Translations under genes and position numbers: made by a program | The notes under the pieces: model-generated | Databases searched by the model: none | The model's input: the letters and a program-made list of their open reading frames with translations, nothing else | What the model was told of the DNA's origin: nothing | Shown here: piece by piece, positions 17,705-25,833 of the stretch | Layout: each line of letters opens with the position of its first letter | Numbering within the stretch: position 1 is the first letter of the stretch | Assembly (NCBI RefSeq): GCF_009765275.1 | Contig: NZ_VOPH01000003.1 | Coordinates: 434,001 to 498,000 of the forward strand | Source: Chachezhania sediminis | GTDB lineage: Bacteria > Pseudomonadota > Alphaproteobacteria > Rhodobacterales > Rhodobacteraceae | DNA: 64,000 nucleotides | Direction: 5' to 3'

Positions 17705-18380
17705 CCGGAGCATATGGGTGGTCCAGAGCGCATCGGCCGCCGCGACCTCCTTCACCAGCGTCAGGATTTCATCGGTGGTAGAGGCCTTGGCAGGCGGGTA
17801 GGCAAGCCCGGTCGACAGGCTTGCGGCCCTCTGGTCGAGGGCCGCGACGATGTCGCGGCGCATCGCCTAGATTTCTTCGGCAGAGGCGGGGCCGGTCAGG
17901 TCGTCCACGGCGCGGGCGCGGAGGACGGTGTGGCCGACGAACGGCACGACGTTCAGGGCGGGGCCGCTGGCGCGCCGGGCGTCCAGCAAATCGCCGAAGG
18001 TGGCGTATCGGTATTCTGCGGCCGTGGCGATCAGGTCCAGCGGCGGGACCGGTGCGTCGCGGACGGTCAGCGGTATTGGCCCAAGGCTGGTGCCACAATT
18101 GCCGGTCACCACGGTGGTCACGCCCTGGCTGGGCTTCGGCAGGCTCGTCCGGACGGACATCACCGCCATGTCGTCATGCGTGTGGACGCCAATGAAGCCC
18201 GGGGCCAGCGCCAGCCCGTCGGCCTCCTGCACCTCGCGCGCGGACAGCGTCAGGCCCGGGCCCACGGCGACGATAGGGTCCCCGGCCACCGCCACGTCGG
18301 ACCGGACGGGCGGGGTCCCGGCGCCGTCGAAGACCAGTGCCTGGCGGAACAGCAGATCGCATTCGAAATCGCCAGCTCAT
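17705..18380 (-). pseudogene. N-acyl-D-amino-acid deacylase (D-aminoacylase) remnant
   Basis: ATG 18380 overlaps the stop of the upstream gene as ATGA, but the enzyme frame (FECDLLFRQALVFDGAG) is one base out, so a frameshift follows the start. Motifs of the amidohydrolase are clear: GFIGVHTHDDMAV (metal-binding HxH), VVTGNCGTS (metal-ligand Cys) and VPFVGHTVLR. A TAG stop at 17869-17867 interrupts the frame (EEI-stop-AMRRDIVAALDQ). Similarity ends near 17705 after DALWTTHM, leaving less than half of the usual 480-500 residues. The enzyme would hydrolyse N-acyl-D-amino acids to D-amino acids. It is the last gene of the peptide-import operon, so the strain seems to have lost this step. Confidence 0.8.
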
Positions 18381-19315
18381 GTCGCCTCCGCCGGTTCCAC
18401 CGGTGCCCATGTGATCGTCCCGTCGCCCCGTGCGCGGGTGACGGTGCCGTCGCGCAGGACGCAGTAGACCTCTGTCACGACGGAGCCGACGATGCGGCCC
18501 GCGGCCAGTACCGGATCACCCCGCCGCACCGGGCAGCCTTCCCATTCGGGGCGGCGCCATTCATCGCCCGCGGCTTCGAAGGCGAGCGCCTTGCCGGTGT
18601 ACGGCTCGATCAGCAACGCGCGGTCCCGTGTGCCGGGGTGGACGGTCAGGCCTTCGGCCAGCGCCGATCCGGTCCAGGCGTCCCGGGGCGCCAGCCGGTC
18701 GCGGATGGCCGAGACGGCAAGCCCGGCCAGCGCCTGGTGCGGCAGGATCGAGTTGTGCAGGACGCCGACCGACAGGCCCGGTTCGACCACCAGCGCCTCG
18801 CCGATATCGTCCCGCGCGCCGACCGAGGTGGAATTGGCCAGCGCGATCTGTCCCGTCAGGGTCATGGCGATCAGGCCTGCGTCCAGCTGGGGTGCGGCGT
18901 CCAGCGCATGGGCGATGGCCCTGTCCGGGGGCATCCCGTCGCGCATGGCCCGAAGTGCGACCAGGTTCGGGGGCGTCCCGTCCGGCTCCGGCATGTTGGG
19001 CAGGCGATGCCCGGTCATCAGGCCCGCATCGGCCGTGGCCGGCGTAAACTGTGACAGGGGTTCGGGCCGGTCGGGGCCCGAAGACATCAGCACGGCAAGT
19101 TCTGCCTCCGCGACCGTGGGGAACAGGGGGTGCGCCAGCATTGCCTGCGCGCCGCCGCGCTGGACGCCCAGATCGTGGACCGTGCCATCGGGCGTGATCG
19201 CCGTTAGGCTGACGAAGCCGCCGATGGCGCCGCGTCCCACGGCCTCGACCGCTTTCAATCCGGCCAGTGCGGCGCGTGCAGCACCCCTGGCCCCTACTGC
19301 TATTCCAATCGTCAA
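18377..19315 (-). CDS. Conserved protein of unknown function in peptide-import operon
   Basis: The product is 312 residues starting MTIGIAVGARGAARAALAGL. The N-terminus (KAVEAVGRGAIGGFVSLTAI, then HDLGVQRGGAQAM) is glycine-rich and resembles a self-processing or Ntn-type fold, but I cannot name the family. No signal peptide or membrane span is visible, so it is cytoplasmic. Its start overlaps the stop of the ATPase gene by four bases (ATGA) and its stop overlaps the deacylase start. This tight coupling suggests a role in processing the imported acylated peptide or D-amino-acid compound. Confidence 0.75.
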   Translation of the reverse strand: MTIGIAVGARGAARAALAGLKAVEAVGRGAIGGFVSLTAITPDGTVHDLGVQRGGAQAMLAHPLFPTVAEAELAVLMSSGPDRPEPLSQFTPATADAGLMTGHRLPNMPEPDGTPPNLVALRAMRDGMPPDRAIAHALDAAPQLDAGLIAMTLTGQIALANSTSVGARDDIGEALVVEPGLSVGVLHNSILPHQALAGLAVSAIRDRLAPRDAWTGSALAEGLTVHPGTRDRALLIEPYTGKALAFEAAGDEWRRPEWEGCPVRRGDPVLAAGRIVGSVVTEVYCVLRDGTVTRARGDGTITWAPVEPAEAT

Positions 19316-21045
19316 GTGGCCACCATGTGTTGAGGGGCGATTTCAGTCAGCGGCCCCATGGGCAGCCGGCCGGCGTCAAGCGTGGGCAGGGTGCCCCGCC
19401 TACGGGTTGGATCCGGCACCGGCACCGCCGCCAAAAGCGCACTTGTATAGGGGTGGCGCGGATCGTTCAGGACGGCCTGCCTGGGCCCGATTTCCACGAT
19501 CCGGCCGCGGCGCATGACGGCCACGCGATGCGCGACCTCTTCCACCACCGCCATGTCGTGGCTGATAAAGAGGTAGGCCAGGCCAAGGCTTTGCTTCAGT
19601 TCCAGCATCAACTCCAGCACTTGGGCCTGCACGCTGACATCCAGCGCCGAGGTCGGTTCGTCCGCCACGATCAGCTTCGGGTTCACCGACAGCGCCCGGG
19701 CGATGGACAGGCGCTGCCGCTGCCCGCCGGAGAATTCGTGAGGAAAGCGGCGCATGTGATCCGCCTCCAGCCCCACCCGCAGGAACAGCTGTTCGGTGCG
19801 GTCCTGCAATTCGCGGCCCTTGGCCAGCCCGTGGATCACCATTGGTTCCGCCACCAGCCGCCCGGCAGAGAGACGCGGATTGAGCGAGGCGAAGGGATCC
19901 TGGAAGATCATCTGCATCTCTCGTCGGGCCTTGCGGACATTGGCGCCCGACAGCTTGCGCATGTCGATGCCGTCGATTTCGATCACACCCGCGTCAAGGT
20001 CCAGAAGCCGCAGCACCGCCCGGCCCGTGGTCGACTTGCCCGATCCGCTTTCGCCGACCAGCGCCAGCGTCTCGCCCGCTGCAAGGTCGAAGCCCACGTC
20101 CTGCATCGCCGCCGTGCCGCCGGATTTCGCGGCGAAAAGCCCGCGCTGGCGGAAGGTCTTGGACATGCCCTCGGTATGCAGCAGCCGCGCGCCGGGACGG
20201 GCGGGGCTGTCGACCACCTGCCTTGGTTCGGCGGCTGCGGCGTGGGCGCCAAGGCGGGGCACCGCGGCCAGCAGGGCCTTGGTATAGTCCTCTTGCGGGG
20301 TCTCGAAGATCTGGCGGACGGGGCCTTCCTCGATCTTCCGGCCCTTGCGCATGACGACGACCCGGTCGGCCATTTCCGCCACCACGCCCATGTCATGCGT
20401 GATCAGGATGATGGACGTGCCGAAACGCGTCTTCAGGTCCCGCATCAGGTCCAGGATCTGGGCCTGCACCGTGACATCCAGCGCCGTGGTCGGTTCGTCC
20501 GCCAGCAGGATCGCCGGGTCGGAGGCCATGGCCATGGCGATCATCACCCGCTGGCGCATGCCCCCCGACAATTCGTGCGGGAACTGCCGCATCCGGCGGG
20601 GCGGATCGTCGAGGCCCACAAGGTTCAGCATCTCGCGCCCGCGCGTCGCCGCCTCGGCCCGGGACATGCCCTTGTGTTCGATCAGGGCCTCGGTCAACTG
20701 CTGGCCGATCCTGAGGACCGGGGTAAGAGAGGTCATGGGTTCCTGGAAGATCATCGTCACCCGGTCGCCCCGGATGCCGCGAAGCTCCTCGTCCGACAGT
20801 TTCAGCAGGTCCCGGCCGTCGAAACTGGCCGTGCCGGTTTCGATATTGGCGCTGCCGGGGGGCAGAAGGCCCAGCAGGGCCATCGACGACACGCTCTTGC
20901 CGGATCCGCTTTCGCCGACGATGGCCAGCGTCTCGCCGGGCATCAGGTCATAGCTCAGGCCCTTCACCGCGACATTGCGGTGACGGCCCCGGCCGAAGGA
21001 GATCGTCAGTCCCTTGACCGACAGAAGGGGGGTCCGTGCTGTCAT
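19312..21045 (-). CDS. Peptide ABC transporter, double ATP-binding protein (DppD-DppF fusion)
   Basis: The 577-residue cytoplasmic protein contains two complete ATPase domains. Domain 1 (about 8-260) has Walker A GESGSGKS, signature LSGGMRQRV and Walker [13 protein letters not shown]. Domain 2 (about 300-560) has [18 protein letters not shown] and LIVADEPTSALD. It would power the two permeases encoded just upstream, as in DppDF/GsiA-type transporters. ATG 21045 overlaps the permease stop (ATGA). The longer open frame upstream lies antisense or out of frame to the permeases and is rejected. Confidence 0.93.
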   Translation of the reverse strand: MTARTPLLSVKGLTISFGRGRHRNVAVKGLSYDLMPGETLAIVGESGSGKSVSSMALLGLLPPGSANIETGTASFDGRDLLKLSDEELRGIRGDRVTMIFQEPMTSLTPVLRIGQQLTEALIEHKGMSRAEAATRGREMLNLVGLDDPPRRMRQFPHELSGGMRQRVMIAMAMASDPAILLADEPTTALDVTVQAQILDLMRDLKTRFGTSIILITHDMGVVAEMADRVVVMRKGRKIEEGPVRQIFETPQEDYTKALLAAVPRLGAHAAAAEPRQVVDSPARPGARLLHTEGMSKTFRQRGLFAAKSGGTAAMQDVGFDLAAGETLALVGESGSGKSTTGRAVLRLLDLDAGVIEIDGIDMRKLSGANVRKARREMQMIFQDPFASLNPRLSAGRLVAEPMVIHGLAKGRELQDRTEQLFLRVGLEADHMRRFPHEFSGGQRQRLSIARALSVNPKLIVADEPTSALDVSVQAQVLELMLELKQSLGLAYLFISHDMAVVEEVAHRVAVMRRGRIVEIGPRQAVLNDPRHPYTSALLAAVPVPDPTRRRGTLPTLDAGRLPMGPLTEIAPQHMVAT

Positions 21046-21938
21046 CGTTCGGTCTGCCTCGGGTCGAGCGCCTCGCGGATGCCGTCGCCCAGCAGGTTGA
21101 AGCCCAGGACGGTGATGGCGATGGCGAGGCCGGGAAAGATCATCATCCACGGCGCGCGGGAGATCAGGTCGCGCGACGAGGACAGCATGAAGCCCCATTC
21201 GGGCTGTGGCGGCTGCGCGCCCAGGCCCAGGAACGACAGGCCCGCGGCGGCCAGGATCGCGGTGGACACACCCAGCGTGCCGATCACGATCAGGGTGGGC
21301 ACCACGTTGGGCAGAAGGTGCATGAAGATCAGCCGGATGTGCCCGGCGCCTGCGGCGACCGCGGCCTCGAAATATGGTTTGCCCTTTTCGACCAGAACGA
21401 CCGAATGCGTCACGCGGGCATAGAAGGGGATCGAGGCGATGCCGATAGCGATCATCGCGTTGGTCAGGCCCACGCCGAAGATGGCCAGACAGGCCAGGGC
21501 GATCACGATCTCGGTAAACGAAAACAACACGTCCACCAGCCTCATCAGTACCCGTTCGGTCCATCCCGAACTGTACCCGGCGACCAGCCCCAGAAGCAGG
21601 CCGCAGGTCAGTGAAATGCCGACGGCGATCACCCCGATCTGCAATGTGAGGCGGGCGCCGAAGATGATCCGGCTGAAGACGTCGCGGCCGAAATCGTCGG
21701 TCCCCATCGGGTGGGCCAGAGAAGGCGGCTGCAGCCGCGGGCCTGCGGCCATGCGCAGGGGATCGAAAGGCGCGATGATCGGCGCCGTCAACGCAGCGAA
21801 GATCAGCACCGCGACGATGGCCAGCCCGATCAGGCCCGAAGGACTGCCTAGCAGCGCGCGCCAGAAGCTGCGCCTTTGCGGAGCCGAGGCCAGGGCCAGA
21901 TCGTCGGCCAGGTCTGCGGTAGAGGACGAATGTATCAT
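21042..21938 (-). CDS. Peptide ABC transporter permease, DppC/OppC type
   Basis: The 298-residue inner-membrane protein has about six spans. The first is at residues 36-58. A DppC-type periplasmic segment follows (HPMGTDDFGRDVFSRIIFGAR), and the EAA loop near residue 200 (EAAVAAGAGHIRLIFMHLLP) contacts the ATPase. It forms a heterodimeric channel with the DppB-type protein encoded upstream. Its first codon shares a base with the upstream stop and its end overlaps the ATPase start. Confidence 0.93.
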   Translation of the reverse strand: MIHSSSTADLADDLALASAPQRRSFWRALLGSPSGLIGLAIVAVLIFAALTAPIIAPFDPLRMAAGPRLQPPSLAHPMGTDDFGRDVFSRIIFGARLTLQIGVIAVGISLTCGLLLGLVAGYSSGWTERVLMRLVDVLFSFTEIVIALACLAIFGVGLTNAMIAIGIASIPFYARVTHSVVLVEKGKPYFEAAVAAGAGHIRLIFMHLLPNVVPTLIVIGTLGVSTAILAAAGLSFLGLGAQPPQPEWGFMLSSSRDLISRAPWMMIFPGLAIAITVLGFNLLGDGIREALDPRQTER

Positions 21939-22858
21939 CAGGAATACCGGATCCTTGGGTCAAGGAAGGCGTAGGCGACATCGATAACGACCGAGGCCAT
22001 CGCGACCACGGTCGCAAAGAACAGGATGAAGCCCTGGATCAGGGGATAGTCGCGGGACAGCACCGCCTCGATGGCCAGGCGGCCGACGCCGTTCCAGGCA
22101 AAGACGTTCTCGATCACGATGGCGCCGCCCATGAGGTAGGCGAATTGCAGGCCCAGCATGGACACGACCGGAACAAGGCCCGACCGCAGCGCGTGACGGT
22201 AAAGCACGATGGACCGGGGCAGGCCCTTGGCGCGGGCGGTGCGGATGAAGTCCTGATCGAAGATGTCGATCATCGCCGAACGTGTCAGACGCGCCAGAAC
22301 GGCGGCATTGGCCAGCCCCAGCGTCATCGCCGGCAGGATCAGGCTGCGCCAGTCGCCGCCCGCGACGGGCAGCCACTGAAGCTGCAGCGCAAACAGGAAG
22401 AGAAGCAGCAGGCCCAGCCAGAAATGCGGCATCGACACGCCGACGATGGCCAGGACCATGGACCCCACATCGACCCAGGTGCCGCGCTTGTAGGCGGCCA
22501 GGAAGCCAAGGCTCATCCCCACGACGACGGCGATGAAAAGGCTGGAAACAGTCAGGGCCAGGGTCGCAGGGAACCGCGCCAGCAGCACGTCCAGCACCGG
22601 CTGGTCGCCCACGATGGACCGGCCCAGATCGCCGTGCAGCAGCCGTTCCAGGTACATCAGGTATTGTGTCCAGATCGGCTGATCCAGCCCCAGGCGGACC
22701 CGGATCGCCTCCAGCTCTTCCGGCGTGGTCTGAAAGCTGCCGTACATGATCCGCACCGGATCTCCCGGCACCAGGTGGATCAGGATCGTCACCGCGATGG
22801 TCGCGATGCAGATGGTCACCAGCGCGGCCAGCAGGCGCTGGAGGATGAACTTGCCCAT
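21938..22858 (-). CDS. Peptide ABC transporter permease, DppB/OppB type
   Basis: The 306-residue protein starts MGKFILQRLLAALVTICIAT, the usual DppB first span. LVPGDPVRIMYG follows, and the EAA loop is RTARAKGLPRSIVLYRHALR (about residues 200-219). Six spans are expected. It pairs with the DppC-type permease downstream. The ribosome site GGAGAC precedes the ATG at 22858. The gap to the binding-protein gene holds a stem-loop. Confidence 0.93.
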   Translation of the reverse strand: MGKFILQRLLAALVTICIATIAVTILIHLVPGDPVRIMYGSFQTTPEELEAIRVRLGLDQPIWTQYLMYLERLLHGDLGRSIVGDQPVLDVLLARFPATLALTVSSLFIAVVVGMSLGFLAAYKRGTWVDVGSMVLAIVGVSMPHFWLGLLLLFLFALQLQWLPVAGGDWRSLILPAMTLGLANAAVLARLTRSAMIDIFDQDFIRTARAKGLPRSIVLYRHALRSGLVPVVSMLGLQFAYLMGGAIVIENVFAWNGVGRLAIEAVLSRDYPLIQGFILFFATVVAMASVVIDVAYAFLDPRIRYS

Positions 22859-22942
22859 TGGGGTCTCCTCGTCGGGGGTCTCCGCGGGAACGGACCGGCG
22901 CGCGGGGCAGGGGACGCCTCCGCGCGCCGAAGGGGCGGCGTC

Positions 22943-22963
22943 GGGGGCAGCGGACTGCCGCCC
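22943..22963. other. Stem-loop between binding-protein and permease genes
   Basis: GGCAG and CTGCC pair around CGGA, extended by G/C pairs with one bulge. No T tract follows on either strand. Such hairpins after binding-protein genes often limit readthrough or protect the upstream mRNA; that role is inferred. Confidence 0.4.
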
Positions 22964-22971
22964 CCCGGGTA

Positions 22972-24558
22972 TCAGCCGTCGCTGGACATCTTCACGTCAA
23001 GGAAGCTGGGGTGCAGGAAGGGGCCGACCTTGAAGCCTTCGACCTCGGGGCGGACGGCGAAGACCCATTCCCAACCGGGGCTGTAAAGGCCGATATGGAC
23101 CGCGTTTTCCATCAGGTACTGGATGACCGCCTGCACCTTTTCCAGCCGGGCCTCGGGCTCGATCGTGGTGCGGGTTTCCTCCAGCATCGCGTCAAGCTCG
23201 GGCGTCGAGAAGCCGGAATAGGCGCCGGGCGAATGCCACAGCTGATAAAGGATGTCCGGATCGTACCAGGACCAGGTCATCATGTCGAAAGTGCCGGGCT
23301 CGTCCGAGGTCGCGTCTTCGTTCTGGGCCTTCACGCGGGCGTTCATGGTGCCGATGTCCATGATCTCGATGCCCGCCTCGATGCCGACCTGCGCCAGCTG
23401 CGACTGAAAGATTTCCGCCAGCTTGTGCCGGTTGCCGCCGGTCCAGACGAACATCGTCGTCTTCATCGGGTTGTCCGGGCCGAAACCCATTTCCGCCAGC
23501 AATGCCTTGGCCTTTTCCGGGTCGTATTCATACCCGAACTGCTTGCAGAATTCCTGATCGTTGCCAAAGACTCCGCGGGCCACGGGGCACCATTCGCGGT
23601 TCGTCAGCCCGCCATAGATGATGTCGATGGCCATCTGCGGATCGGTGGCATAGGCCACGGCCTGCCGCGCGCGGATGTCGTCGAAGGGCGGGCGCGAGGT
23701 GGTGAATTCCCAGAACACGTCCTGGCCGGTATTTTCGGCCACCATGATCTCCAGCTCGCCGGCCGACTTGATCGATTCGATGTCGTCGAAGGGCGGTTCG
23801 GCGATGTCGACCTCGCCGGTGCGCAGCGCGGCCAGGCGGGTCTGCGCCTCGGGCACCGTGCGGATCAGCAGCTTGTCGATATGGGGCGCGCCCTTGTTGT
23901 CATAGGGTTCGCCGAAGTTGACGTAATCGGGGTTCTTCGACAGCGCGACCTCGCTGCCCTTGACCCATTCGTCCAGGACGAAAGGCCCGGTGCCGATGGC
24001 GGTGGCCGAACCGAAGGTGTCGACCGTGTTCGTGTCGCAGATCATGGAGGAAAAGCTGTCGGCCAGGAAGGGCAGAAAGGCGCCGAACTTGCTGCCCAAC
24101 GTGACCTTGAAGCTCAGCGGGTCCACGACAGTCACATCCGTGATCGGGCCCCAGCTGGTGCGGGTCAGGCTGGGCGTGTCGCCGAAGGCGCGGTCGATGG
24201 TGAACTTCACGTCGTTGGCATCGAAATCCGTGCCGTCATGACATTTGATGCCTTCGTTCAGCGTGAAGGTGTATTCCAGCCCGTCATCGCTGACTGTCCA
24301 GCTTTTCGCCATGTTCGGGCCGGGCTTGCCGTCCATGTCGAAGGCCAGCAGCGTGTCGTAGATCTGGTCCCAGACCTGCATCGACAGGGTGCTTGTCGCC
24401 CGGTGCGGGTCCAGGCTGTCGATGTCGCCGTAGCGGGCCCAGACCAGTTCCTGCGCCGAAACGGCGGTCGTGGCCAGGGCCAGCACGGCGGTCAGCGGAA
24501 CCCCCGCCAGGACCCGCAATCCGCGTCCTCTTCTGCGTGTGTCGTCCATGTTCCTCAT
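22972..24558 (-). CDS. Peptide-type ABC transporter substrate-binding protein (SBP family 5)
   Basis: The protein is 528 residues. A twin-Arg-like basic start followed by VLAGVPLTAVLALATTAVSA gives a Sec signal cleaved near SAQ-EL. The mature N-terminus (GDIDSLDPHRATSTLSMQV) and ITDVTVVDPLSFKVTLGSK are classic for DppA/OppA-family periplasmic receptors. The length is typical. It delivers ligand to the permease pair encoded downstream. Proximity to a D-aminoacylase gene suggests N-acyl-D-amino-acid peptides or cell-wall fragments; that is inference. A candidate RpiR operator lies upstream. Confidence 0.92.
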   Translation of the reverse strand: MRNMDDTRRRGRGLRVLAGVPLTAVLALATTAVSAQELVWARYGDIDSLDPHRATSTLSMQVWDQIYDTLLAFDMDGKPGPNMAKSWTVSDDGLEYTFTLNEGIKCHDGTDFDANDVKFTIDRAFGDTPSLTRTSWGPITDVTVVDPLSFKVTLGSKFGAFLPFLADSFSSMICDTNTVDTFGSATAIGTGPFVLDEWVKGSEVALSKNPDYVNFGEPYDNKGAPHIDKLLIRTVPEAQTRLAALRTGEVDIAEPPFDDIESIKSAGELEIMVAENTGQDVFWEFTTSRPPFDDIRARQAVAYATDPQMAIDIIYGGLTNREWCPVARGVFGNDQEFCKQFGYEYDPEKAKALLAEMGFGPDNPMKTTMFVWTGGNRHKLAEIFQSQLAQVGIEAGIEIMDIGTMNARVKAQNEDATSDEPGTFDMMTWSWYDPDILYQLWHSPGAYSGFSTPELDAMLEETRTTIEPEARLEKVQAVIQYLMENAVHIGLYSPGWEWVFAVRPEVEGFKVGPFLHPSFLDVKMSSDG

Positions 24559-24708
24559 CTCCGTCAGATCGGGTTGCGTCGCCTCGCAGGGAGGAACGAC
24601 CTGACGAAAAGGCTCCGGTCAGGACACCTTTGGTTGCAAGAAAAGGATCATAAAAGAGATGTCGATTTTCAGAAATGAATCTTTCTGCGCTGCGTCATGA
24701 GGTCAAGT

Positions 24709-24722
24709 TTTCAGTTCTGAAA
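24709..24722. promoter_or_regulatory. Candidate RpiR operator palindrome
   Basis: TTTCAG and CTGAAA form perfect arms around TT. A second inverted pair, CAGAAA (24670-24675) and TTTCTG (24682-24687), lies 22 bases further. RpiR/MurR proteins commonly bind TGAAA/TTTCA palindromes. The location, between the regulator stop and the binding-protein start, is right for operon control. Confidence 0.4.
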
Positions 24723-24733
24723 TCCGAACCGTC

Positions 24734-25582
24734 TCAATTGCCGCTTTCTTGGGCCCATTGCGAATGGATCGACGCGATGTGGTCCAGACGCCTCTGCGCC
24801 GAATCGCCGGATCGCGCCGCGACCCGGGCACAGAGATAGGTGACAAGGCTCAGCGGCGCGGTCATCGACCCGAAGACCGTGGGCCCTTCGGACCGGCCCC
24901 GCAGGATCATGTCTGCGGCGTGCTTGTCGCCGGCGGCGATTGCATTGGTGACCAGGATGACTTTCGCGCCCGCCCGGCGGGACGATCCCATGACATTGCG
25001 GAGCTCGTCCGTGCGACGGCCCACGCCGAAGGCCAGCACCGCGTCCTCGGGATTGATCGAGGCGAATTCCTCGGGCACCGGAAAGCCGGAAAGCGGGATC
25101 ATGCGGATATCCGGAAAGACCTTGATCAGCAGCGCACGGGCGAAAAGCGCCAGCGGATATCCTTCGCCGAATCCCACGACCCACAGTTTCGCGGCCGAAC
25201 ACAGGATTTCCACGGCTTCGGTCATCTGTTCGGCCGGCAGCGTCTCGAACGTGCGGACCAGGTGTTTCACCTCGGCATCCAGGTATTCGCCAGGCGATAG
25301 GACCCCCCCGGACAGGGCCGGAACCTCGGAGGCCACGGGCCTGGCGGTCTTGTTGTCCCGCACCTCGCGCTGCGCATCGCGATAGCCGCGATAGCCCAGC
25401 CGACGGAACAGCCGCGCCGCGGTCGCCTTCGACACGCCCGCCTGCGCGGCCAGGTCGCTGGCGGTCAGGTAGCCCAGCACGCCCACGTCTTCCAGCAGCA
25501 GGTCGGCCAGCTTGCGCTCTCCGCGGGGCATCTCGTCATAGGTCGACAACAGGCGCTGCGCGATGTGAGAGGTCTGGGTCAT
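24734..25582 (-). CDS. MurR/RpiR-family transcriptional regulator
   Basis: The protein is 282 residues. Residues 1-75 form the helix-turn-helix domain (TASDLAAQAGVSKATAARLFRRLG). Residues about 105-260 form the SIS sugar-isomerase-type effector domain (LWVVGFGEGYPLALFARAL, then AVLAFGVGRRTDELRNVM). It is cytoplasmic. It lies directly upstream of and on the same strand as the peptide-import operon, so it probably controls it in response to a phosphosugar or a muropeptide-like ligand. Confidence 0.9.
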   Translation of the reverse strand: MTQTSHIAQRLLSTYDEMPRGERKLADLLLEDVGVLGYLTASDLAAQAGVSKATAARLFRRLGYRGYRDAQREVRDNKTARPVASEVPALSGGVLSPGEYLDAEVKHLVRTFETLPAEQMTEAVEILCSAAKLWVVGFGEGYPLALFARALLIKVFPDIRMIPLSGFPVPEEFASINPEDAVLAFGVGRRTDELRNVMGSSRRAGAKVILVTNAIAAGDKHAADMILRGRSEGPTVFGSMTAPLSLVTYLCARVAARSGDSAQRRLDHIASIHSQWAQESGN

Positions 25583-25833
25583 GGCACCGGTCTCCGCCGA
25601 ATGTGTCGTGTGCGTGGCGTGTCGAGCCTAGTGGCTGGATTTGGGGGTATCCATGCCAAAGCCCCCGAAGCCCGGTCGATGCCATGGTCCGCCCCGTGTC
25701 CGTGGCACCGTATTCGCGACGTTCATGGCGCGGACGCATCGTTTCCCGCGGTTGCGGTCGGAATCTGCGGCATGGAACTATATCGTATTGGCATTCCTGC
25801 GTCAGATTTGCGACACACTGGCTTTGTTCCCTT

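Noticed and set aside
19312-22017. 901-residue minus-strand frame as a single protein
   Set aside because: The first 324 residues overlap the permease genes in a different frame and are not protein-like; the ATPase begins at 21045 with ATGA overlap.
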